From an uncultured Bacilli bacterium (lineage in GTDB: Bacteria; Bacillota_I; Bacilli_A; RF39; UBA660): 5,056 nucleotides of DNA. The DNA lies in contig CALVJU010000053.1 of NCBI GenBank assembly GCA_944332375.1, positions 1 to 5,056 of the forward strand, given 5' to 3'. Under the pieces are notes generated by a model. It was not told where the DNA came from, searched no databases, and saw only the letters and a list, made by a program, of their open reading frames with translations. Positions 1-5,056 of the stretch are shown one piece after another (within the stretch, counting starts at the first letter, position 1; each line of letters begins with the position of its first letter). Made by a program: the position numbers and the translations under genes.

Positions 1-1125
1 GATCCATTCGTTGGACGTTTAACATTTATTCGTTGTTATTCTGGACACTTATCTAGTGGAAGTTATGTATTAAATTCTACAAAAGATAAGAAAGAAAGAG
101 TAGGACGTATCTTACAAATGCATGCGAATAAACGTACTGAAATTACAGATGTATATGCAGGAGATATCGCTGCTGTTGTAGGTCTTAAAAATACAACAAC
201 TGGAGATACGTTATGTGACGAGAAAAAGCCAATTATTCTAGAACAAATGGAATTCCCAGAACCAGTTATCCAATTAGCTGTTGAACCAAAATCAAAAGCG
301 GATCAAGATAAGATGGGAATCGCACTTCAGAAATTGGCAGAAGAAGATCCTACATTTAGAGCAACAACAGATCATGAAACTGGTCAGACAATTATTGCTG
401 GAATGGGTGAGTTACACCTTGATATCATTGTAGATCGTATGAAACGTGAATTCAATGTAGAAGCAAATATTGGTCAACCTCAAGTAAGTTACCGTGAAAC
501 ACTTACAGCAGCTGCTGAATGTGAAGGTAAATACATTAAACAATCTGGCGGACGTGGACAATACGGACATGTTTGGATCAAGTTTGAACCAAATCCAGAT
601 AAAGGTTATGAATTTGTTGATCAAGTTGTCGGTGGAGTTGTTCCTCGTGAATATATTCCAGTTGTTGATAAAGGATTACAAGATGCAATGAAGAGTGGTA
701 TTTTAGCGGGATATCCAATGGTAGATGTAAAAGCTACTTTATATGATGGATCATACCATGAAGTAGACTCTAGTGAAATGGCATTTAAGGTTGCTGCTTC
801 ACTTGCATTAAAAGAAGCTAAGAACAAGTGTAAACCAGTTCTTCTAGAACCAATTATGAAAGTTCAAGTTGTTGTTCCTGAAGAATACTTAGGAAACGTT
901 ATGGGAGATATTACATCTCGTCGTGGACGTCCACTTGGTCAAGAATCAAGAGGAAATGCACTTGCAATTAATGCAACTGTTCCACTTGCTGAAATGTTTG
1001 GATACGCAACAAGTTTACGTTCTAATACACAAGGACGTGGAACATTCACTATGGAATTAGATCATTATGAAGAAGTTCCAAGAAATATTGCTGAAGAAAT
1101 CATTAAGAAAAATGGTGGAAATTAG
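1..1125 (+). CDS. fusA: Elongation factor G, C-terminal part (5' end outside window)
   Basis: EF-G is the ribosomal translocase GTPase; it moves tRNA and mRNA after peptide bond formation and acts with RRF in ribosome recycling. The frame is open from base 1 (DPFVGRLTF...), so the ATG at 118 is an internal methionine, not the start. The 374 residues seen correspond to roughly the last 54% of a protein of about 690 residues: the end of domain II, then domains III, IV and V; the GTPase domain lies upstream of the window. Recognisable blocks are MHANKR and EITDVYAGDIAAVVGLK (domain II), GMGELHLDIIVDRMKREFNVEAN (domain III), QSGGRGQYGHVWIKFEP and the domain IV tip GSYHEVDSSEMAFK (the His at bases 757-759 matches the conserved tip histidine), and MGDITSRRGR plus PLAEMFGYATSLRSNTQGRG (domain V). 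The end EEIIKKNGGN is Bacillus-like. It stops with TAG and is followed by tuf, the usual str operon order. Identity is very secure. Confidence 0.98.
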   Translation, partial: DPFVGRLTFIRCYSGHLSSGSYVLNSTKDKKERVGRILQMHANKRTEITDVYAGDIAAVVGLKNTTTGDTLCDEKKPIILEQMEFPEPVIQLAVEPKSKADQDKMGIALQKLAEEDPTFRATTDHETGQTIIAGMGELHLDIIVDRMKREFNVEANIGQPQVSYRETLTAAAECEGKYIKQSGGRGQYGHVWIKFEPNPDKGYEFVDQVVGGVVPREYIPVVDKGLQDAMKSGILAGYPMVDVKATLYDGSYHEVDSSEMAFKVAASLALKEAKNKCKPVLLEPIMKVQVVVPEEYLGNVMGDITSRRGRPLGQESRGNALAINATVPLAEMFGYATSLRSNTQGRGTFTMELDHYEEVPRNIAEEIIKKNGGN

Positions 1126-1137
1126 TAATAGATAGAA

Positions 1138-1181
1138 GTTCGTGACGAAGAGGGAAGAAAAACACTTCCCTTGGAACGAAC
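1138..1181 (+). other. Imperfect two-tier stem-loop after fusA
   Basis: The upper stem AGGGAAG (1151-1157) pairs perfectly with CTTCCCT (1165-1171) around the loop AAAAACA. A lower stem GTTCGT (1138-1143) pairs with ACGAAC (1176-1181), separated from the upper stem by an asymmetric internal loop. Only a short GTTTTA follows, not a long U-tract, so this is at best a weak terminator or attenuator for fusA transcripts. It could equally be a 3'-end stabiliser or an RNA processing site. The pairing is seen directly; the function is inferred. Confidence 0.55.
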
Positions 1182-1187
1182 GTTTTA

Positions 1188-1206
1188 GAAAGAATTCTAT
1201 TCTTTC
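1188..1206 (+). repeat. Perfect 8-bp inverted repeat (hairpin) in the fusA-tuf gap
   Basis: GAAAGAAT (1188-1195) and ATTCTTTC (1199-1206) are perfect reverse complements around a 3-base TCT spacer. It is A/T rich and has no U-tract behind it, so it does not look like an intrinsic terminator. It lies on the fusA read-through transcript, upstream of the tuf promoter. The function is unknown. Confidence 0.5.
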
Positions 1207-1220
1207 ACAAATATGAGTTA

Positions 1221-1236
1221 GCCAAAAGAATTTGGC
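1221..1236 (+). repeat. Perfect 6-bp hairpin GCCAAA-AGAA-TTTGGC
   Basis: GCCAAA (1221-1226) and TTTGGC (1231-1236) pair perfectly around a tetraloop AGAA. It is the third consecutive stem-loop between fusA and tuf. A weaker 4-bp pair, CGAT (1245-1248) with ATCG (1255-1258), follows and may be chance. No U-tract follows. The function is unknown; a processing site or a stabiliser of the upstream mRNA is possible. Confidence 0.4.
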
Positions 1237-1279
1237 ACAATCATCGATAGTAAAATCGTGAAAAAGATAAGAAAAATAC

Positions 1280-1308
1280 TTGCTATTTTAAGCGATTTTC
1301 TATACAAT
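1280..1308 (+). promoter_or_regulatory. Sigma-A promoter for tuf
   Basis: The -35 box TTGCTA (1280-1285, 4 of 6 to TTGACA) and the -10 box TACAAT (1303-1308, 5 of 6 to TATAAT) are separated by exactly 17 bases. Transcription should start near 1314-1316, giving a leader of about 28 bases before the tuf ATG. This would let tuf be expressed more strongly than the rest of the str operon, as expected for the most abundant translation factor. Confidence 0.75.
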
Positions 1309-1325
1309 AATAAATGTAGATGAAT

Positions 1326-1333
1326 AAAGGAGG
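1326..1333 (+). promoter_or_regulatory. Strong ribosome binding site of tuf
   Basis: AAAGGAGG is a near-perfect Shine-Dalgarno sequence 9 bases before the ATG at 1343. It fixes the start and fits very high expression. Confidence 0.88.
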
Positions 1334-1342
1334 AAAATTATT

Positions 1343-2527
1343 ATGGCAAAAGAAAAATTTGATCGTTCTTTAGTTCACATGAACATTGGAACAATCGGAC
1401 ACGTAGACCATGGAAAAACTACTTTAACTGCTGCTATTACTCATGTACTTTCTAAAAAGGGATGGGCAAAATTTGAAGATTACGCTTCAATCGATAAAGC
1501 ACCAGAAGAAAGAGAACGTGGTATTACAATTAATACAGCTCACGTTGAGTACCGTACTGAAAAACGTCACTATGCTCACGTTGACTGTCCAGGACACGCT
1601 GATTATGTTAAAAACATGATTACAGGTGCTGCTCAAATGGATGGTGCTATCTTAGTTATTGCCGCTACAGATGGACCTATGGCACAAACTCGTGAACACA
1701 TCTTATTATCACGTCAAGTTGGAGTACCTCGTATGGTAGTTTTCATGAACAAATGTGATATGGTTGACGATGAAGAATTATTAGACTTAGTAGAAATGGA
1801 AATCCGTGAATTATTAAGTGAATACGGATACGATGGAGATAATACTCCAATCATTCGTGGTTCTGCTTTAAAAGCTCTTGAAGGAGATCCTAAGTATGAA
1901 CAAGCTATCTTAGATTTAATGGATGCTGTTGATGAATGGATTCCAGAACCAACAAGAGAATTAGATAAACCATTCTTAATGCCAATCGAAGACGTATTTA
2001 CAATCACTGGACGTGGAACTGTTGTTACAGGACGTGTTGAACGTGGTAAATTACAATTAAACGATGAAGTTGAAATCATTGGATTAAAACCAACGCAAAA
2101 GACTGTTGTTACAGGAATTGAAATGTTCCGTAAACAATTAGACTTTGCTGAAGCAGGAGATAATGCCGGAGTATTACTTCGTGGAATTGCTCGTGAAGAT
2201 GTAGAACGTGGTCAAGTTCTTGCTAAACCAGGTTCAGTAACACCTCACAAGAAATTTAAAGCACAAGTATACGTATTAAGCAAAGAAGAAGGCGGACGTC
2301 ATACTCCATTCTTCTCAAATTATCGTCCACAATTCTACTTCAGAACTACTGACGTTACAGGAATCATTGAACTTCCAGAAGGAGTTGAAATGGTTATGCC
2401 TGGTGACAACGTAGAAATGACAGTTGAATTAATTGCTCCTATCGCTATCGAAAATGGAACGAAGTTCTCTATTCGTGAAGGTGGTAGAACAGTTGGTGCT
2501 GGAAACGTTTCAGACATTATTGAATAA
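1343..2527 (+). CDS. tuf: Elongation factor Tu, complete
   Basis: EF-Tu binds GTP and aminoacyl-tRNA and delivers the tRNA to the ribosomal A site in the cytoplasm. The 394-residue length is typical of the family. Domain 1 (about 1-200) has every GTPase motif: G1 GHVDHGKT (19-26), switch I RGIT with Thr62, G3 DCPGH (81-85) with the catalytic His85, G4 NKCD (136-139) and G5 SALK (174-177). Domain 2 begins near DKPFLMPIEDVFTITGRG, and domain 3 carries GGRHTPFFSNYRPQFYFRTTDVTG and ends in IREGGRTVGAGNVSDIIE. The start is set by an AAAGGAGG site 9 bases upstream and by the family N-terminus MAKEKFDRS. Codons are strongly biased (CGT for Arg, GGA/GGT for Gly), as expected for a highly expressed gene. 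Two TAA stops in tandem precede a terminator. It follows fusA as in the str operon but has its own promoter. Nothing is missing from the active site. Confidence 0.99.
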   Translation: MAKEKFDRSLVHMNIGTIGHVDHGKTTLTAAITHVLSKKGWAKFEDYASIDKAPEERERGITINTAHVEYRTEKRHYAHVDCPGHADYVKNMITGAAQMDGAILVIAATDGPMAQTREHILLSRQVGVPRMVVFMNKCDMVDDEELLDLVEMEIRELLSEYGYDGDNTPIIRGSALKALEGDPKYEQAILDLMDAVDEWIPEPTRELDKPFLMPIEDVFTITGRGTVVTGRVERGKLQLNDEVEIIGLKPTQKTVVTGIEMFRKQLDFAEAGDNAGVLLRGIAREDVERGQVLAKPGSVTPHKKFKAQVYVLSKEEGGRHTPFFSNYRPQFYFRTTDVTGIIELPEGVEMVMPGDNVEMTVELIAPIAIENGTKFSIREGGRTVGAGNVSDIIE

Positions 2528-2530
2528 TAA

Positions 2531-2559
2531 AAGACAGAGTATTTGCTCTGTTTTTTTTT
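2531..2559 (+). terminator. Intrinsic terminator of tuf
   Basis: The stem ACAGAG (2534-2539) pairs with CTCTGT (2546-2551), can be extended by A-T and G-T pairs at its base, and runs straight into nine consecutive T. It starts immediately after the tandem TAA stops of tuf, so it should end the str operon transcript. Confidence 0.9.
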
Positions 2560-2567
2560 GACCATGA

Positions 2568-2596
2568 AAAAAATGATGCACGAAACATCATTTTTT
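2568..2596. terminator. Bidirectional terminator between tuf and the convergent femAB-like gene
   Basis: An 11-bp perfect inverted repeat pairs bases 2568-2578 (six A, then TGATG) with 2586-2596 (CATCA, then six T) around a 7-base loop CACGAAA. Each strand reads a stem followed by a T-run. It can therefore end minus-strand transcription of the femAB-like gene and serve as a back-up for tuf read-through. The stop codon of the minus-strand gene (TGA, 2590-2588) lies inside the stem. Confidence 0.82.
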
Positions 2597-3844
2597 CTTT
2601 TTAAAACTTCTTAATGGGGAAGTCTGCCTATAAATAAAATACTTTGGACTGTTTGTAATCAGTTCTAAATCTCCAATATATTCTAAGAATTTTGGATGAA
2701 ATCCATTCTTAAATGTTGTTAGTCCCATATAACTATTATTTTCTTTTAATGTCGGATTGACAACACCACCTAAATATACATTTTGATATCCAAGTTGTGC
2801 ATACTTTTCAATCACTTTCCAAATCAGTAAATGTTTGGAATGGAATTTTTTAAATCGTTTATCATGTCCATCTGATAATAAGAAAATTTGATTTTGATGT
2901 TTGACAAACATTGCTGATGCAGTTACGACTCCTGTTGGAAAATCTCTTAACAGTTTTGTCGCATACACTAAATCGTTTTTCGCATTCGCTAACTGTTTAT
3001 CAATTTCTATTTTTCTACTGATGATTTTTTCTTTCTTTTCGTCTTTTGTAACTAATACTTGTTGATTGATCTGACGACTTTTTGCTTCTAAGTCTTCATA
3101 CTCTTGTTTACAAACTTTTAGATAAGTTTCTGTATTTAATTTCGCATAATAGAGATCTACTTTCTGGTTTCGATCAAAAAACTCATATGCGTCTTTGAAG
3201 TAACCAATATCTTTGTGATATTTTTTTCTTGTCTGCATGTATAAGTATTCTACATTATCGATAGTTCCACGATAGATTTGTACACCGTTTCGATCTGCAC
3301 TTCTGATTTTAGTGCGCATTTCTTTTTTGAAGTTTTGAAAGAGTTCATAATATGGTTTATTTAAAGGTACTACAGCTTCAAAACGAGGTTTATAGCTTTC
3401 AAATAAATTATTATAACCCATATGGAAATATCCTGTCTGTTTTAAGTTTTCGAACATCAGTTGATAATCAGGATTGACTTCTACAGTATTATTGACTAAG
3501 TCGTATATTTTATAAGTAATACTTGGACATATTTTTACCGCAACCACATCTAATTTACTTAAAAATTTCTTTAATTTTTTTGTAAATTCTGTTAATATCG
3601 TTAAATTTTTATAGTCGATGAGAAATCCTCTTGGCGCATAAGCATATTTGAACAATCCTACTTTCTCAATTAAAATTAAACTGGCTGCAATAATACTTGT
3701 TTCCTCTACAGCACCTACTAAAATACTATCATAGTTTTGATGATTCATAATCAGGGCATATTCGGAAGTTTGATAGAATGAAGAAGGGGTAAAATGATCG
3801 ACGAAATTTGAAAATTCTTCGTTTGTCAATTGTTTTATTTCCAT
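2588..3844 (-). CDS. FemA/FemB/MurM-family peptidoglycan bridge aminoacyltransferase
   Basis: Proteins of this family use aminoacyl-tRNA to add amino acids to the stem-peptide diamino acid of lipid-linked or UDP-linked peptidoglycan precursors, building the interpeptide bridge. At 418 residues it matches the usual 400-420. Family features seen are an N-terminal half with FYQTSEYA (23-30) and YAPRGFLIDY (69-78), the block MRTKIRSADRNGVQIYRG (176-193), and a charged, heptad-like coiled-coil arm at about 240-300 as in FemA. The C-terminal block has HSKHLLIWKVIEKYAQLGYQ (335-354), VYLGG (356-360) and GLTTFKNGFHPKFLEYIGDL (374-393). There is no signal peptide or membrane segment, so it should be cytoplasmic. 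An AGGAGGA site 7 bases before the ATG supports the start. It ends in four lysines with TGA inside a terminator stem. It is convergent with tuf and divergent from the pilin-murD pair. The amino acid added, and whether the acceptor is lipid II, cannot be read from the sequence, so no gene symbol is given. Confidence 0.92.
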   Translation of the reverse strand: MEIKQLTNEEFSNFVDHFTPSSFYQTSEYALIMNHQNYDSILVGAVEETSIIAASLILIEKVGLFKYAYAPRGFLIDYKNLTILTEFTKKLKKFLSKLDVVAVKICPSITYKIYDLVNNTVEVNPDYQLMFENLKQTGYFHMGYNNLFESYKPRFEAVVPLNKPYYELFQNFKKEMRTKIRSADRNGVQIYRGTIDNVEYLYMQTRKKYHKDIGYFKDAYEFFDRNQKVDLYYAKLNTETYLKVCKQEYEDLEAKSRQINQQVLVTKDEKKEKIISRKIEIDKQLANAKNDLVYATKLLRDFPTGVVTASAMFVKHQNQIFLLSDGHDKRFKKFHSKHLLIWKVIEKYAQLGYQNVYLGGVVNPTLKENNSYMGLTTFKNGFHPKFLEYIGDLELITNSPKYFIYRQTSPLRSFKKKK

Positions 3845-3850
3845 GTTTCT

Positions 3851-3857
3851 TCCTCCT
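3851..3857 (-). promoter_or_regulatory. Ribosome binding site of the femAB-like gene
   Basis: On the minus strand AGGAGGA lies 6 bases upstream of the ATG (3844-3842). It is a strong site that fixes the start used here. Confidence 0.85.
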
Positions 3858-3870
3858 ATCTAATAAAATT

Positions 3871-3879
3871 ATTATATCA
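3871..3879 (-). promoter_or_regulatory. Extended -10 promoter of the femAB-like gene
   Basis: The minus strand reads TGATATAAT (3879 down to 3871), a perfect TATAAT box (3876-3871) with the TGn extension. No good -35 box stands 16-18 bases upstream (the 17-bp position reads TATGAT). Extended -10 promoters can work without one. The predicted leader is about 20 bases. Confidence 0.65.
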
Positions 3880-3903
3880 TAGATTCACTAAAAATCATAG
3901 ACT
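3876..3903. repeat. Direct repeat ATCATAGAnT in the divergent promoter region
   Basis: ATCATAGATT (3876-3885) and ATCATAGACT (3894-3903) share 9 of 10 bases and are 18 bases apart, start to start. On the minus strand one copy abuts the -10 box and includes its TG extension, and the other covers the -35 position of the femAB-like promoter. This would suit a tandem operator, but a chance repeat in A/T-rich DNA cannot be excluded. Confidence 0.35.
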
Positions 3904-3908
3904 GATAC

Positions 3909-3937
3909 TTTACGAAACGATTGTTTTCGTTTATAAT
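3909..3937 (+). promoter_or_regulatory. Promoter of the pilin-like gene and murD
   Basis: The -35 box TTTACG (3909-3914, 4 of 6) and the perfect -10 box TATAAT (3932-3937) are separated by 17 bases. Transcription should start near 3944, so the leader is very short (about 15 bases) and begins close to the GTGAGGT ribosome site. No terminator is visible between the pilin-like gene and murD, so this promoter probably serves both. Confidence 0.68.
3912..3930. promoter_or_regulatory. Inverted repeat within the pilin/murD promoter, candidate operator
   Basis: ACGAAA (3912-3917) and TTTCGT (3925-3930) are perfect reverse complements around a 7-base centre. A second register, AAACGA (3915-3920) with TCGTTT (3927-3932), also exists. 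The element fills the spacer between the -35 and -10 boxes, where a bound repressor would block RNA polymerase. I do not recognise it as a known operator. The regulatory role is inferred. Confidence 0.4.
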
Positions 3938-3943
3938 AAACAT

Positions 3944-3950
3944 GTGAGGT
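3944..3950 (+). promoter_or_regulatory. Ribosome binding site of the pilin-like gene
   Basis: GTGAGGT, a moderate Shine-Dalgarno sequence, ends 7 bases before the ATG at 3958 and supports that start. It is weaker than the sites of tuf and the femAB-like gene. Confidence 0.65.
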
Positions 3951-3957
3951 AAAAAAT

Positions 3958-4362
3958 ATGAGAGAAAATGAAAAGGGTTTTACGTTAGTAGAAGTACTAG
4001 GAGTACTGATTATACTGTCCATAATTGTAGTAATTACTGTACCATTAGTACAGGATAAGATCGCAGAATCACGTGAGAATTCTTTTCTAGCTAGTGTAGA
4101 TGGATATTTACGTGCGACAAGGGCAAAAAATACAGAAGATGGGACTTCTGGCTTTGTTATTACAAGTGGGGAGATTCATCCGGCAGTAGACCATAGTGGT
4201 ACTGTCGTAGGTGAGGGTGAAATTACATATAATTCATTAGGAAAAGCCCAATTGTTTATTTGGAATGATCCTTATTGTGTCGTAAAGGGGTATGAGGAAT
4301 CAGAACCTCATGTTGTATCTGGTGTGACAAGTTATGAGCAGTGTAAAGAACAAGAAAGTTAG
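3958..4362 (+). CDS. Type IV pilin-like protein with class III prepilin signal
   Basis: This is a small secreted or membrane-anchored protein of the prepilin / pseudopilin / ComG-type class. The N-terminus is a textbook class III signal: a short charged leader MRENEKG, then FTLVEVLGVLIILSIIVVITVPLV. A prepilin peptidase would cut after Gly7; mature residue 1 is Phe, Glu12 is the conserved +5 glutamate, and Pro29 is the conserved mature position 22. One hydrophobic helix (about 8-31) is followed by an amphipathic stretch and a roughly 95-residue globular part that I cannot assign to a family. Cys107 and Cys129 are its only cysteines and could form a C-terminal disulfide. At 134 residues it is a little longer than typical ComGC proteins. 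No other pilus gene (ATPase, membrane platform or peptidase) lies in the window. It is the first gene after a promoter and ends 8 bases before murD, so the two are probably co-transcribed. Its specific function is unknown: minor pilin, competence pseudopilin, or a surface protein that only borrows the signal. Confidence 0.85.
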   Translation: MRENEKGFTLVEVLGVLIILSIIVVITVPLVQDKIAESRENSFLASVDGYLRATRAKNTEDGTSGFVITSGEIHPAVDHSGTVVGEGEITYNSLGKAQLFIWNDPYCVVKGYEESEPHVVSGVTSYEQCKEQES

Positions 4363-4370
4363 GCGATAAC

Positions 4371-5056
4371 ATGTTTGATAATAAAAAGATCTTTGTATTT
4401 GGAATGGCACGAAGTGGATATGCGGCAAGTAAGTTTCTCGCATCCCATGCTAGTTCTATTCTTGTAACAGATTCCAAAGAACAAGAGATAGAAAAAGTAA
4501 AAGAGTTGAATGAACTTGGAGTTGAAGTTGCGATTACCAAAGAACCAATGGAGTTATTGGATGAGACTTATGATGTCATTGTAAAGAATCCTGGGATTCC
4601 AAGAGATCATCCATTACTGAAAAAAGCAAAAAAATTAAAGATTCCGGTGATTGGAGAATTAGAAGTAGGGTATCACTATTTACCAAAGAATGTAAAAATT
4701 ATTGGGGTAACAGGGTCGAATGGAAAAACAACAACAGTTACTATTATATATGAATTGATGAAAGAACAAGGATTGCCTGTTCATTTGGCAGGAAATATTG
4801 GTACACCGCTTTGTGAGATTGTTTCTGATATCAAAGAGGGGGATTTTCTTGTTTTGGAAATCTCTGATCATCAATTATATGATTTATATCAATTGAAAAC
4901 AGATGTGAGTGTTGTAACCAATTTAAGTGAAGTTCATTTAGATTTTAACGGAAGTTTTGAAAATTATTTAAAAACAAAGAAACGTATTTTTCAAAATCAT
5001 ACGAAAAAAGATTTGGCGATTTTAAATTTAGATAATTCTTATGTGTTGGATATTTC
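4371..5056 (+). CDS. murD: UDP-N-acetylmuramoyl-L-alanine--D-glutamate ligase, N-terminal part (3' end outside window)
   Basis: MurD uses ATP to add D-glutamate to UDP-MurNAc-L-alanine in the cytoplasm, the second step of stem-peptide assembly. The window holds 228 codons of a protein normally near 450 residues; the frame is open to the edge. The UDP-binding N-terminal domain (about 1-105) has the GMARSG loop (11-16) and KNPGIP (72-77). The central ATPase domain has the P-loop GVTGSNGKTTT (112-122), GNIGTP (141-146), the Mg-site segment LEISDHQL (162-169, Glu163) and NLSEVHLDF (184-192, His189). ENYLKTKKRIF (197-207) follows, where Lys203 aligns with the carbamylated lysine of MurD. The SDHQ in 165-168 differs from the common SSFQ. 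The ATG follows the upstream TAG after 8 bases. Only AGG overlapping that stop is available as a ribosome site, so translation is probably coupled to the pilin-like gene. Confidence 0.95.
   Translation, partial: MFDNKKIFVFGMARSGYAASKFLASHASSILVTDSKEQEIEKVKELNELGVEVAITKEPMELLDETYDVIVKNPGIPRDHPLLKKAKKLKIPVIGELEVGYHYLPKNVKIIGVTGSNGKTTTVTIIYELMKEQGLPVHLAGNIGTPLCEIVSDIKEGDFLVLEISDHQLYDLYQLKTDVSVVTNLSEVHLDFNGSFENYLKTKKRIFQNHTKKDLAILNLDNSYVLDI

Noticed and set aside
118..120. ATG as start of the EF-G reading frame
   Set aside because: The frame continues upstream to base 1 with conserved EF-G domain II sequence, so this is an internal Met.
412..827. Overlapping small open frames on both strands within fusA
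   Set aside because: They lie wholly inside the conserved EF-G frame and show no recognisable protein features.
1171..1203. Possible second promoter TTGGAA with TATTCT upstream of tuf
   Set aside because: The spacer is 21 bases and the -10 box is poor; the 1280-1308 promoter is far better.
1714..2079. 121-codon open frame on the minus strand within tuf
   Set aside because: Antisense shadow of the conserved EF-Tu frame; serine- and threonine-rich composition, no ribosome site or known domain.
2464..2490. Ser in KFSIREGG of EF-Tu, at the position where E. coli has Ala375 and where changes give kirromycin resistance
   Set aside because: As I recall, serine here is ordinary in Firmicutes EF-Tu, so it is not evidence of selected resistance.
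2335..2565. 76-codon minus-strand frame over the tuf end and terminator
   Set aside because: Its start lies in the terminator T-run region and the rest is antisense to EF-Tu domain 3.
4256..4874. Two minus-strand open frames opposite the pilin end and murD
   Set aside because: Shadows of strongly supported plus-strand genes; no promoter, ribosome site or family similarity.
1..5056. Mycoplasma-like genetic code (TGA as Trp), considered because of the low GC
   Set aside because: Trp is encoded by TGG in fusA, tuf and the pilin-like gene, and the femAB-like gene ends properly with TGA.

Overview
The window looks like the chromosome of a low-GC Gram-positive (Firmicutes-type) bacterium. The DNA is A+T rich, the genes have AGGAGG-type ribosome sites and sigma-A-like promoters, and EF-G and EF-Tu have Bacillota-like sequences. 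TGG encodes tryptophan and TGA is used as a stop, so the code is the standard one and not that of Mycoplasma. The character of the proteins and of the neighbourhood suggests Erysipelotrichia or a relative, but this is a guess that cannot be proven here.

Layout. Bases 1-1125 are the 3' half of fusA (elongation factor G), open from the window edge. A 217-base gap follows, with three clear stem-loops and then a good sigma-A promoter and a strong ribosome site. It leads into a complete tuf gene (EF-Tu, 394 aa, 1343-2527). This is the end of the classical str operon (rpsL-rpsG-fusA-tuf), here with a separate promoter for tuf. tuf is closed by an intrinsic terminator at 2531-2559. A second, bidirectional hairpin at 2568-2596 lies between tuf and a convergent minus-strand gene, whose stop codon falls inside that hairpin.

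The minus-strand gene (2588-3844) encodes a 418-aa FemA/FemB/MurM-type aminoacyltransferase, predicted to add bridge amino acids to peptidoglycan precursors. It has the family's central coiled-coil arm. It is transcribed divergently from a plus-strand pair: a 134-aa protein with a class III (type IV pilin-like) signal (3958-4362) and, 8 bases later, murD (4371 to the window end, truncated), the D-glutamate ligase of peptidoglycan precursor synthesis. The 113-bp divergent region holds two opposed promoters, an inverted repeat inside the plus-strand promoter and a direct repeat over the minus-strand promoter.

The left half is thus translation machinery. The right half has two cell-wall genes, one for cytoplasmic stem-peptide assembly (MurD) and one for interpeptide bridge formation (FemAB-like), with a small pilin-like protein between them. 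The best candidate for something unusual is this orphan prepilin gene, apparently co-transcribed with murD. No mobile element, CRISPR array, rRNA or tRNA was found.
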